From Corynebacterium qintianiae (GTDB taxonomy: Bacteria; Actinomycetota; Actinomycetes; Mycobacteriales; Mycobacteriaceae): 64,000 nucleotides of DNA. Positions 1 to 11,924 of this stretch are shown in pieces. The stretch's first letter is position 1. The number at the start of each line of letters is the position of its first letter. The stretch spans positions 2,108,001 to 2,172,000 of the forward strand of contig NZ_CP064955.1 of assembly GCF_011038645.2 (NCBI RefSeq), in the 5' to 3' direction. The notes beneath the pieces are model-generated. The model saw nothing but the letters and a program-made list of their open reading frames with translations, had not been told where the DNA came from and ran no database searches. Both the position numbers and the translations under genes were made by a program.

Positions 1-367
1 TAGGCGTGCTCAGCCCTTCCCCGGTCAGGACCTGTCGCGCGGCGGCCAAAGCATCCACCGGATCTGATTTCCCGTCCCGGCGTCGAATGCTGCGGGCCGG
101 GCGCAGGACTTCAACGACCGTGTAGCCACGGTCTATGAGGTGCCGGGTTAATCCGGCACCGAAGGAGTTGGCTCCTTCTACTCCGACGGCGCCGACACCG
201 TGCTTGCTGAGGAACTCGGCGAGGTGTGTGTAGCCGGGCCTGGTGGTGGGGAAGGTTTCGGTGGCCAGGTGCCGGCCGGTTGGGGTCACCGCGGCGACGG
301 TGTGGGTGTCGGTGTGGGTGTCGACCCCGGCGACGGGGCTTGCGGAGAGGTCGATGTCTGTGGTCAT
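1..367 (-). CDS. IS110-family transposase, N-terminal part (cut by window edge)
   Basis: The frame is open from an ATG at 367 to the left window edge (122 residues), so the 3' end is not visible. The N-terminus has the RuvC-like DEDD arrangement of IS110/IS1111 transposases: GVDTHTDTH with Asp16, VEGANS with Glu64, and KSDPVDA with Asp102 and Asp105. These enzymes move circular intermediates and lack classical terminal inverted repeats, so the right end of the element cannot be placed. The gene faces away from the neighbouring IS256-type element. Whether it is intact cannot be judged. The family call rests on the motifs and is fairly secure. Confidence 0.85.
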   Translation of the reverse strand, partial: MTTDIDLSASPVAGVDTHTDTHTVAAVTPTGRHLATETFPTTRPGYTHLAEFLSKHGVGAVGVEGANSFGAGLTRHLIDRGYTVVEVLRPARSIRRRDGKSDPVDALAAARQVLTGEGLSTP

Positions 368-644
368 GGCTGTCAACGCTTTCGCATAGGGAAGTGATGA
401 AGGTAGCCGCTGATCCGAGGGTTCGAGCAGACAGGACACTGATGGGACTACTACTATGGCACCTGCCGGGGTGGTCACGGTGAGAGGTCACGCTCCTATG
501 AGGTCATGACCGAATCGCCGGATCGCGGTGCGGGGCGAGAACCAGCCCGGAAGACAGATCGCAACGAAGGCACACAATCAGATTGTGGCCAGTCCGTTAG
601 TGGGTCATTCCGGATGGTTCTTGTCCCGCACTCCCATTATCAGT
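368..644. other. Intergenic stretch between two insertion sequences
   Basis: Nothing coding is convincing here; the short open frames on both strands are shadows. It presumably contains the 5' non-coding end of the IS110-type element and the flank into which the IS256-type element inserted. No inverted repeat, tRNA or recognisable promoter was seen. Confidence 0.4.
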
Positions 645-2085
645 GTCCTTTAGCGTGGTGTATCTGTAGCTGCCGGTGACGACCTCATGAATGCACGAGG
701 CGACCACCGCAGTACCTTTCGAATCCGTAACCACACTTCCTCAAAAGGGAAACCACGATGGCCGCTGGCCCCCATTCTATCGACCCGACCACCTACCTCG
801 ACGAACTACTGGCCCAAGCCTCCCCGGACCTGATGCGCGAGATGCTCCAAGGGTTCATCAACCAGATCCTGTCGACCCAGGCCGACCAAGTCTGCGGCGC
901 CGACTACGCCACCGTTAGTGATGCGCGCACCAACGTCCGAAACGGCTACCGCCACCGCGACCTCGACACCCGGGTCGGCACCGTCGACGTCGCCGTGCCC
1001 AAACTCAGAACCGGCTCGTTCTTCCCGGACTGGCTGCTGGAACGGCGCACCCGGGCCGAACGTGCCCTGACCACCGTGATCGCCACCTGCTACCTGAAGG
1101 GCGTGTCGACGCGCCGGATGAACGACCTCGTCGCCACCCTGGGGATCAACAACCTCTCAAAATCGCAGGTCTCCGAGATGGCCAAAGATCTCGATCAGAT
1201 GGTGGAAGATTTCCGCACCCGACCCCTGGATACCGGCCCCTACCTCTATGTTTCCTGCGACGCGTTGACCATGAAGGTGCGTGAAGGCGGACGGGTCGTG
1301 AAAACCTCCGTGCTGCTGGCCACCGGCGTGAACGCGGAAGGCTACCGCGAACTACTCGGCATGCAGGTCGCCACATCCGAGTCCGTGGCCTCCTGGACGG
1401 GTTTCTTTCGCGACCTCAAGGCCCGGGGCCTAAACGACGTCTACCTGGTCACCAGCGACGCACACGTGGGCATCCAGCACGCCATCGGCGAGGCACTGCC
1501 GAACGCCTCCTGGCAACGGTGTCGCACGCATTTCGCGAAGAACCTCTCCGGACTGGTGCCCAAAAGCCAATGGCCGACCTTGTCGGCGATGTTCCACACG
1601 ATCTTCCAACAACCGGACGCCGCATCGGTGTGGAACCAGGCCCGGGAAGTAGTGACTTTCTGTGAGCAGAAGTTCCCGCACGTGGCCGACTACCTGGAAG
1701 AAGCCCTGGATGAGCTACTCGCGTTCACCCACGCCCCGAAAGCAGTGTGGACGAAGGTCTGGTCGAACAACCCCACCGAGCGGTTGAACCGGGAGATCCG
1801 CCGGCGCACCGACGTCGTGGGGATCTTCCCGAACCGAGATGCCGTCGTGCGCCTGGTCGGGGCGGTGCTGGCTGAGCAGCACGATGAGAAGGATCCAGCA
1901 GAAGCGCTACATGTCGCTGACGGCCCTGGACCAGACGAAGACCATGATGAACGCCAACGTCATCGACGCCGGCGACACCACTCAGGAGGTCGCATGAGCC
2001 AGTCGCAACACCGGGCTCGTGCCGGTCCCTGAGATCGTCATGCTGCCTGTTTTATCGAAAGGGCAGATACACCACTCGCGTGGAC
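645..2085 (+). mobile_element. IS256-family insertion sequence
   Basis: A DDE transposase gene is bracketed by imperfect inverted repeats at 645-666 and 2064-2085. The inner 12 bases are identical (GTGGTGTATCTG left, CAGATACACCAC right) and GTCC/GGAC match at the outer ends, with six mostly mismatched bases between. About 1.44 kb is normal for the family. I could not find the expected 8-9 bp target duplication, so the exact outer ends are uncertain or the flanks have decayed. It lies 350 bp from the end of an rRNA operon and next to an IS110-type gene, which marks this as an insertion hot spot. Confidence 0.8.
758..2032 (+). CDS. IS256-family transposase, C-terminus frameshifted
   Basis: The mutator/IS256-type transposase starts at an ATG preceded by AAAGGGA. 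The DDE triad is visible as Asp168 (YVSCDAL), Asp234 (TSDAHVG) and Glu341 (NNPTERLNREIRRR). After codon 377 (GAG at 1886-1888) the frame runs into a non-homologous Arg/His/Asp-rich tail ending at 2032. Removing one of the two A bases at 1889-1890 restores a family-like ending (RIQQKRYMSL...) that stops at TGA 1995-1997. About 36 C-terminal residues are therefore replaced. All catalytic residues lie before the break, so the protein could still be made, but the copy is probably impaired. A sequencing error is possible; programmed frameshifting at this place is not known for the family. Confidence 0.85.
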   Translation: MAAGPHSIDPTTYLDELLAQASPDLMREMLQGFINQILSTQADQVCGADYATVSDARTNVRNGYRHRDLDTRVGTVDVAVPKLRTGSFFPDWLLERRTRAERALTTVIATCYLKGVSTRRMNDLVATLGINNLSKSQVSEMAKDLDQMVEDFRTRPLDTGPYLYVSCDALTMKVREGGRVVKTSVLLATGVNAEGYRELLGMQVATSESVASWTGFFRDLKARGLNDVYLVTSDAHVGIQHAIGEALPNASWQRCRTHFAKNLSGLVPKSQWPTLSAMFHTIFQQPDAASVWNQAREVVTFCEQKFPHVADYLEEALDELLAFTHAPKAVWTKVWSNNPTERLNREIRRRTDVVGIFPNRDAVVRLVGAVLAEQHDEKDPAEALHVADGPGPDEDHDERQRHRRRRHHSGGRMSQSQHRARAGP

Positions 2086-2122
2086 TTGACCTTTGGTGTC
2101 GGAGCCTGGTGCCGGAGTTTGG

Positions 2123-2360
2123 GTCCGCATTGCGAAGTTTTTGTGTCGGCCCGTTGCGGGGCTGATTACTCACGATCACTGAAACTGCGGTGTCAGCGTT
2201 GCGGAGCAATTAGGCGTGCCCGTCCGGTTGTTTTCGCAGGAACTCTGCCGTGGCGGAGTCCGCATTGCGGAGTTTTCGTGTCGGCCCGTTCTGGGGCTGG
2301 ACGACCTGAGGCTCGGCAGCGGCGGAGTCTGGTGTCGGGCCCGGTGTCCGCTTTGCGGAG
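2123..2360 (+). repeat. Four degenerate copies of a GC-rich interspersed repeat
   Basis: A core of the form GTCCGCATTGCGGAG occurs at 2123-2137, 2192-2206, 2258-2272 and 2346-2360, spaced about 66-88 bp. Copies 1 and 3 share longer flanks (a GTGTCGGCCCGTT-like stretch after the core). TCCGCATTGCGGA is itself a near-perfect palindrome. The open frames here in all six phases are low-complexity products of the repeat and were not called genes. Confidence 0.6.
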
Positions 2361-2436
2361 TTTGGATGTCGGCTTACGGTGGGGGTTTGATTGTCGGTCG
2401 TTGTTGCCCACGGTGTGGGTTGTTGGTGGGGTGCTG

Positions 2437-2481
2437 AAAGCCCGCAACCGGTCCACCGTGGTGGTGGGGGTTGCGGGCTTT
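2437..2481 (-). terminator. Terminator of the rRNA operon
   Basis: The arms AAAGCCCGCAACC (2437-2449) and GGTTGCGGGCTTT (2469-2481) form a 13-bp perfect stem about 20 bases past the 5S 3' end, read on the minus strand. The stem closes with AAA/TTT on both sides, so it could also stop transcription arriving from the IS side. Confidence 0.85.
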
Positions 2482-2500
2482 GGTGTTGATGAAGTTGTTG

Positions 2501-2619
2501 GGTCGGCGGTAACTTACTCTCCCACCCCCTCCCGGGGGCAGTACCATCAGCGCGGGCGGGCTTAGCTTCCGGGTTCGGAATGGGTCCGGGCGTTTCCCCG
2601 CCGCCATCAACCACCGACA
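2501..2619 (-). rRNA. rrf: 5S ribosomal RNA
   Basis: Read on the minus strand, the sequence has the universal 5S core (GGGGAAACGCCCGGACCCAT, then CCGAACCCGGAAGCTAAG) and a terminal helix in which GTCGGTGGT at the 5' end pairs with ACCGCCGAC at the 3' end. The length of about 119 nt is normal. It is the last gene of the rrn operon, with the terminator just downstream. The ends are accurate to a few bases. Confidence 0.95.
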
Positions 2620-2714
2620 CATCTTTTAAGGTGTGTCGCTTGTGTGCGACAAGTATTTTGTTGTTGTGGTCCACTTGTTTCCACCCGTGTGGGTGGTTTG
2701 GTGGTGGTTGTGTG

Positions 2715-2741
2715 GTGTGTCAGATACTGCATAGTGGACGC
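2715..2741 (-). ncRNA. 3' arm of the 23S processing stem
   Basis: In the minus-strand transcript this segment begins GCGUCCACUAU, which pairs exactly with AUAGUGGACGC in the 16S-23S spacer (5915-5940). The pairing continues with interruptions (CAGU with ACUG, CACAC with GUGUG) to about 25 bp. Long helices that loop out 23S are the normal RNase III substrates. Confidence 0.65.
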
Positions 2742-2779
2742 GTGCGGCTTTTATTGTTGAAACACTGTTGTGTTTTGTT

Positions 2780-7780
<5,001 letters not shown>

Positions 7781-8346
7781 CATTTCAGCAGAAACATCCA
7801 GGCGTGAAAAGCCCAAACCCAACCACAACAAAAACCACACCACCAACCCCACAACAACAACCGCAGGGCCAGCAGCACTGGCACAAAATCCTAAAATTCA
7901 CTAGCAAAAACTAGCCACCAGCCCTCACAATCCGACGAGGAAAAACCAAGAGCCAGCAAAAAACGCGATCCGAAAACCGCACACCATGGCAAAACCACGA
8001 AGCAATGCCGCCATCAAAGGTTCACGACACCACCACCGGCACACACCCACCCACACACAACACAACGTCACACGCAGGCAGACACACCACAATGCACAAC
8101 CAACAAACCACAAACAAAAAAGTACATTGGCACACTATCGAGTTCTCACACAACACACGCACACCCAACCAACCACGACAACCATCGCAGCCAATCAAAG
8201 GAGGCACCAGCGGTAGTTTTCCTGTCCGCCATCTCACCAGAACCACTCCGGCGGGGCGTTGTCGGTCTCGCTGACTCACACAAAGTTACACACCCCCACC
8301 ACCAAACACAAACCCGCAGCTAAAACCCACAAAACCGGCGCGGGAA
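7781..8346 (-). promoter_or_regulatory. rRNA operon leader and promoter region
   Basis: This is non-coding. A candidate promoter on the minus strand is -35 TTGTGT (8306-8311) and -10 TAACTT (8283-8288) with exactly 17 bp between, giving a leader of about 500 nt before 16S. The transcribed leader is GT-rich and carries the conserved element at 8129-8151. Additional upstream promoters may exist but were not distinguishable. Confidence 0.45.
8129..8151 (-). promoter_or_regulatory. rrn leader boxA-type antitermination element
   Basis: The transcribed strand contains GTGTGAGAACTCGATAGTGT, matching the GAGAACTCAATAGTGTG element of mycobacterial and corynebacterial rrn leaders associated with Nus-dependent antitermination. 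A diverged copy lies in the spacer at 5915-5940. Confidence 0.6.
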
Positions 8347-8721
8347 CTAGCGGTACATTCCGCGACTTTCTGCGACTCTTCTGATGAGGTCGTCGAGTGA
8401 CTCTCGGGTGTGGCCGAGCCGCAGCGCCTCATCGATCATGGGTGCAATGAAATTTCCGGCGAGCTCATGGCGGCGCTCGTAAAGGATCACGTCCCTTGCC
8501 CGGGGGGTGACAAACATTCCTATTCCGCGCCTCTTCTCCAGCACCCCGGCGTCGACAAGCAAAATGAGCCCTTTTCGCGCGGTTGCGGGATTGATCTCAT
8601 GGAACGCGGCAAGCTCATTGATTGAAGGTGCCCTCTGGCCGGCTTGTAGCGAACCGTCGACGATCAGATCCTGGACAAAGCGTCCTACCTGAACAAACAG
8701 GGGTTCAGCTTCAGAATTCAC
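8347..8721 (-). CDS. GntR-family (YtrA-like) transcriptional regulator
   Basis: This is a short 124-residue GntR protein: an N-terminal winged helix (about residues 8-75, PSINELAAFHEINPATARKG...KRRGIGMFV) followed by a tail of only about 45 residues, which is typical of the YtrA subfamily. The GTG start has GGGAGA upstream. YtrA-type regulators usually head an operon with an ABC transporter, but no transporter is present and the rRNA operon follows immediately downstream on the same strand. An imperfect palindrome (8740-8761) just upstream is a likely autoregulatory operator. The family call is secure; the target is unknown. Confidence 0.85.
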   Translation of the reverse strand: MNSEAEPLFVQVGRFVQDLIVDGSLQAGQRAPSINELAAFHEINPATARKGLILLVDAGVLEKRRGIGMFVTPRARDVILYERRHELAGNFIAPMIDEALRLGHTRESLDDLIRRVAESRGMYR

Positions 8722-8739
8722 AGCGCCCGTCTCCCTCAG

Positions 8740-8761
8740 GTTAGCTAGTCTTGTAACTAAC
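8740..8761 (-). promoter_or_regulatory. Candidate GntR operator
   Basis: The outer arms GTTAG and CTAAC flank partly symmetric inner bases in a 22-bp imperfect palindrome. It lies about 19 bp before the GTG of the GntR gene, where an autorepressor would be expected. It is inferred from symmetry and position only. Confidence 0.45.
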
Positions 8762-8933
8762 CATATATGTTCGGAACGATTCTTGCGGATGGGCCGTTGT
8801 ATAGACGTAAACAGTCCTTTTTGAGCGATTTTCCCTGCTCATCGTCGGCACCTGACGCGGGTAACGGCAATCGTGCACACTGGGATACGCAAACGAAAAA
8901 ATATTAGAAACAAAGAATCGGAATTTAGGAGCC

Positions 8934-10157
8934 ATGTTTGAACGCACACTCGTGTTCGTCGACACTTCATACTTACTCGCGAGCTTTTACAACTCGTGGG
9001 AAATCGGCGCCCGCGCACAGTTAGAAATCGACCTTCCCGAGGTCGTAGCAACCCTCGGGACGATGGTCTCCCATCAACTGCATCAACCCATCCACCGCCA
9101 GTATTGGTACGACGGTATTCCAGACTCGGGGCCCCACCGCTACCAGCGCGCCCTCCGCACGTGCGACGGTGTGCAGCTGCGCACTGGCCAGCTCATCGAG
9201 TGGGGTGAGCGACGCACGCAAAAGGGCGTCGACACGCGTCTCGTGGCCGACCTCGTTGTTAACGCCACCCGGCACCAGTTCAGCGACTTCGTGCTCGTCT
9301 CCGGGGACGCCGACATGATCCCCGGGGTCGACGAGGCCACCAATCACGGCGCCCGGGTCCACCTTTACGGTTTCGGCTGGGACTCCATGTCATCCGCGTT
9401 GCGCCATGCGTGCGATACCACGACCATCCTGGATCCCCGCGAAGACTTTGCGGACGCTATGCAGCTTCAGGTGCTCGAGGGACCGCTACCCCCGGTGATT
9501 CGGGAACGACCGCTCAACGACGCCGAACCGCTCGACAGCGATCACGGCCCCACCGCAGTTCCTGGTTTCAGCCCGGACCCGCTGCGAGCCGAGGCAGGGA
9601 CCGTCGCGACGCCACGCCTCGAGGGTGCGAACGGTTCCGGAGGAGAGGTGGTGCCGGATCCCGAGAAGCCTGCCAGCGACATCCCCGCCGGGATCGAAGA
9701 ACCCGACATGTGCGACGAGCCGTCGGAAGCCGAAGTGGAGGCGATGACCGAGGCGAGCAAGCCCGGCAACCGCCATACGCCTTCACCCCTTGATATGGCC
9801 GTCGGCTCGCCCAAACCCACACCGAAGCCGTCAATGATGGCGCCCAGGCGCAAGCTCCGCTCCCGCTACGTCCCCCTGCCGGAGGAGGTGTGGACCTCAG
9901 CTGGCTTCCAGACCCCCTTCGACGTCGGCCAGCAGTACGCCACCTGGTGGTACGACAACGCGGCGTCGGCGGAGCAACGGGACAAGGCTCACATGCTCTC
10001 GGGCGGCGGCCTTCCACCCGAAATTGACCGGCCGCTGCTTCAGTTCGCTTGCGAGACACTCCACGAATACACGCTCAGTGAGAACCAGCGAGTGAACCTG
10101 CGCGACGGGTTCCACTCCGGGATTCGAAGGGTGCTCATCAACATCCATCGCGAGTAG
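8934..10157 (+). CDS. NYN (PIN-like) domain protein
   Basis: A 407-residue protein. Residues 1-180 form a NYN/LabA-like domain of the PIN nuclease superfamily, with the expected acidic residues at Asp10 (VFVDTSY), Asp100 (GVDTRLVADL), Asp125 and Asp127 (SGDADM). Residues 180-300 are a Pro/Glu-rich, low-complexity linker. Residues 305-407 form a second conserved region (YVPLPEEVWTSAGFQTPFDVG...) resembling C-terminal regions of actinobacterial NYN proteins. A role as an RNase is inferred from the family. AGGAG lies very close to the ATG (2 bases), and an AT-rich stretch at 8893-8930 probably holds the promoter. It converges with pspA over a shared hairpin. Confidence 0.8.
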   Translation: MFERTLVFVDTSYLLASFYNSWEIGARAQLEIDLPEVVATLGTMVSHQLHQPIHRQYWYDGIPDSGPHRYQRALRTCDGVQLRTGQLIEWGERRTQKGVDTRLVADLVVNATRHQFSDFVLVSGDADMIPGVDEATNHGARVHLYGFGWDSMSSALRHACDTTTILDPREDFADAMQLQVLEGPLPPVIRERPLNDAEPLDSDHGPTAVPGFSPDPLRAEAGTVATPRLEGANGSGGEVVPDPEKPASDIPAGIEEPDMCDEPSEAEVEAMTEASKPGNRHTPSPLDMAVGSPKPTPKPSMMAPRRKLRSRYVPLPEEVWTSAGFQTPFDVGQQYATWWYDNAASAEQRDKAHMLSGGGLPPEIDRPLLQFACETLHEYTLSENQRVNLRDGFHSGIRRVLINIHRE

Positions 10158-10167
10158 GGTGACGCGA

Positions 10168-10203
10168 AAACGGACTGCAGGAAGATGCGCCCGCAGTCCG
10201 TTT
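10168..10203. terminator. Bidirectional terminator between NYN gene and pspA
   Basis: AAACGGACTGC (10168-10178) and GCAGTCCGTTT (10193-10203) form an 11-bp perfect stem with a 14-base loop. The A- and T-flanks suit termination from both sides of this convergent pair. Confidence 0.8.
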
Positions 10204-10214
10204 GCCCTGTATCC

Positions 10215-11099
10215 CTAGCTGTTGCGTGACTCGTCGGTCGCGTCGTCGGCGACGTACTGCTCGGCGTCGGCAAGCGCCTTCTCAACATCGGCCTCACCCG
10301 CGTCCGCCGCACGCTCGGTGCTGCCCGCCTCGGGTAGCTCGCCGGCTGGCTCACTGGCTTCTGCGGCCTCGAGCTGGTTGCCGCCCATCGACGCCCGGAT
10401 TTCCGCGAGACGGTTCGACGCGGCGATATCGGTTCCCCCGGCCTCGATCTCCGCCATGCGGTCGGTCATGGAGTCCTTTGTCAGCTCCTGGGCGCCTAGG
10501 GCGTTGGCGTAACGGCGCTCGATCTTGTCACGCACCCCGTCGAGGGTGGGCGCGTTGTCATTGCCACCGACCTGATTCATGCTGTCCATGGTCGCGGCGG
10601 TCTGCTCCTGCATCTTCGCCTGGTTCAGCTGCGACTCCAGCTGGGAAACCTGGCTGAGCTGTTCCTGCAGCCGTGCCTCGGACTGCTTCTGCTTCTGCTG
10701 CGCCTCGGTCGCGGCCTGTTCGGCCGCCGAGTAGGCCTGCTTCGTCTGCTCGAGTTCCTCTTCAACAGAGACGAGCTGGGAGGCGATCACCTCGGCGGTG
10801 GCGTTGAACTGCTGTGCTTTCTCCGCATCACCGGAGGCTGAGGCCTTGTCGGCGGCCTGGATCGCGGTGCGGGCTTTATTCTGGAGGTCTTCCTGGGATT
10901 TAATCAGCCGCTCAAGCTTCATCTGCAGCTGGTTGCGGTTGCCAATAATGTTTGCGGCATGCTGGCTGAGCTCAGCGTGCTGCTTCTTGGCGCCAGCGAC
11001 CGCCTGCTGAATCTGCACCTTGGGGTCGGCGTTCTGGTCGATCTTGGTGTCGAACGACTGCATCAGGTATTTCCAACCCTTGCTAAATGGGTTTGCCAT
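10215..11099 (-). CDS. pspA: PspA/IM30-family membrane-stress protein
   Basis: A 294-residue PspA/IM30/Vipp1-like protein. It starts ANPFSKGWKYLMQSFDTKIDQ, followed by a long Gln/Glu/Ala-rich coiled coil (about residues 25-190) and a low-complexity acidic C-terminus. Such proteins bind the inner face of the cytoplasmic membrane under envelope stress. The ATG at 11099 is preferred over an in-frame TTG at 11108 because AAAGGA lies 10 bases upstream of it. The gene is monocistronic between two hairpins, and no PspBC or clgR-like partner is adjacent. The C-terminal extension (about residues 225-294) is longer than in E. coli PspA. Confidence 0.85.
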   Translation of the reverse strand: MANPFSKGWKYLMQSFDTKIDQNADPKVQIQQAVAGAKKQHAELSQHAANIIGNRNQLQMKLERLIKSQEDLQNKARTAIQAADKASASGDAEKAQQFNATAEVIASQLVSVEEELEQTKQAYSAAEQAATEAQQKQKQSEARLQEQLSQVSQLESQLNQAKMQEQTAATMDSMNQVGGNDNAPTLDGVRDKIERRYANALGAQELTKDSMTDRMAEIEAGGTDIAASNRLAEIRASMGGNQLEAAEASEPAGELPEAGSTERAADAGEADVEKALADAEQYVADDATDESRNS

Positions 11100-11145
11100 G
11101 GCCTTCAAATCCTTTCATCGGGTGCTACCTCGGTTTGAGTCTACG

Positions 11146-11181
11146 CAAAAAAGTGCGCCCACCTCGGAAGGTGGACGCACT
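11146..11181 (-). terminator. Terminator of the thioredoxin gene
   Basis: On the minus strand AGTGCGTCCACCT pairs with AGGTGGGCGCACT around a four-base loop, followed by TTTTTT. This is a textbook intrinsic terminator with one mismatch in 13 bp. Confidence 0.9.
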
Positions 11182-11199
11182 CGCAAGATTCGGCTGAGG

Positions 11200-11571
11200 C
11201 TAACCCTGCTGGTTGTTCTGTTCCTCGATCTGGCGGCGCACCTCATCCATGTCGAGCGCCTTGACCTGGCTGACCAAATCTTCGAATGCCGCCGGCGGGA
11301 GCGCGCCAGACTGGCGGAATACCATGATGCCGTCACGGAAAGCCATCAGCGTCGGAATCGCCTGGATCTCGAGCGCGGCGGCGATCTGCGGGTTCGCCTC
11401 GGTATCCAGCTTGGCGAAGGTCGCGTCCGGGTGCGCCTCGGAAGCCTTCTCGAAGGTCGGCGCGAACTGCTTGCACGGCCCGCACCACTCCGCCCACGCA
11501 TCGACGATTACCGTGCCCTCGGCGGAAACCGTCTGCTCGAAAGTGTCCTCGGTGACGTCAACGGTAGCCAT
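11200..11571 (-). CDS. trxA: Thioredoxin
   Basis: A 123-residue single-domain thioredoxin with the active site WCGPC (residues 29-33) and a cis-proline loop (AIPTLM, about residue 73). It is a cytosolic protein disulfide reductant. It is slightly longer than classical thioredoxin (about 107 residues) because of an acidic, Gln-rich C-terminal tail (DEVRRQIEEQNNQQG). AGGAGAG lies upstream of the ATG. Its own promoter and terminator make it monocistronic. The symbol is by family; a genome may carry several trx paralogues. Confidence 0.9.
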   Translation of the reverse strand: MATVDVTEDTFEQTVSAEGTVIVDAWAEWCGPCKQFAPTFEKASEAHPDATFAKLDTEANPQIAAALEIQAIPTLMAFRDGIMVFRQSGALPPAAFEDLVSQVKALDMDEVRRQIEEQNNQQG

Positions 11572-11684
11572 GTGTCTCTCTCCTAACTTCGTTTTCTAAT
11601 GTTGTTCGGTTCCAACCCTAGCAACGCGGCGTTTATTCCCGGTTAACATGGCAATGACAGCAACCCGAGTGGAAGGACAAGATC

Positions 11685-11885
11685 ATGGCGGTTCGCCAGT
11701 TCAACGTTGAAGGAATGACCTGCGGCCACTGCGAGGCGAGCGTTAAGGAGGAGGTGCTGGAGATCGACGGTGTCACCGAGGTTTCCGTGGATCACACCAC
11801 AGGCGTCTTAGAGGTGGCGGGCGAGGGGTTCTCCGCCGAGGAAGTCTCCAAGGCGGTGCACGAAGCTGGATATTCCCTGGCTTAA
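11685..11885 (+). CDS. copZ: Copper chaperone (heavy-metal-associated domain)
   Basis: A 66-residue single HMA domain (ferredoxin-like fold) with GMTCGHC (Cys13 and Cys16), the Cu(I) binding loop. It would deliver Cu(I) to the adjacent P-type ATPase. GGAAGGAC precedes the ATG. It lies 39 bp upstream of copA on the same strand, but copA appears to have its own metal-regulated promoter in that gap. Confidence 0.92.
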   Translation: MAVRQFNVEGMTCGHCEASVKEEVLEIDGVTEVSVDHTTGVLEVAGEGFSAEEVSKAVHEAGYSLA

Positions 11886-11896
11886 ACCTTGATTGG

Positions 11897-11913
11897 ATAC
11901 CCCGAGGGGGTAT
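11897..11913 (+). promoter_or_regulatory. CsoR-like copper operator in the copA promoter
   Basis: A perfect 17-bp palindrome, ATACCCC-GAG-GGGGTAT, of the type bound by the copper-sensing repressor CsoR. It occupies the spacer between -35 TTGATT (11889-11894) and -10 TATAGG (11911-11916; 16-bp spacing), so bound repressor would block RNA polymerase. No csoR gene is in the window. Confidence 0.7.
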
Positions 11914-11916
11914 AGG
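11911..11916 (+). promoter_or_regulatory. copA -10 element, probable leaderless start
   Basis: TATAGG ends 8 nt before the GTG at 11925 and there is no Shine-Dalgarno sequence between, so transcription would start at or next to the start codon. The last base deviates from TAnnnT. Confidence 0.5.
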
Positions 11917-11924
11917 GTGGGGGC

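Noticed and set aside
637-2096. Target-site duplication for the IS256-type element
   Set aside because: No matching 8-9 bp direct repeat was found beside either inverted repeat; CCTTTA and CCTTTG near the ends are not identical and not placed symmetrically.
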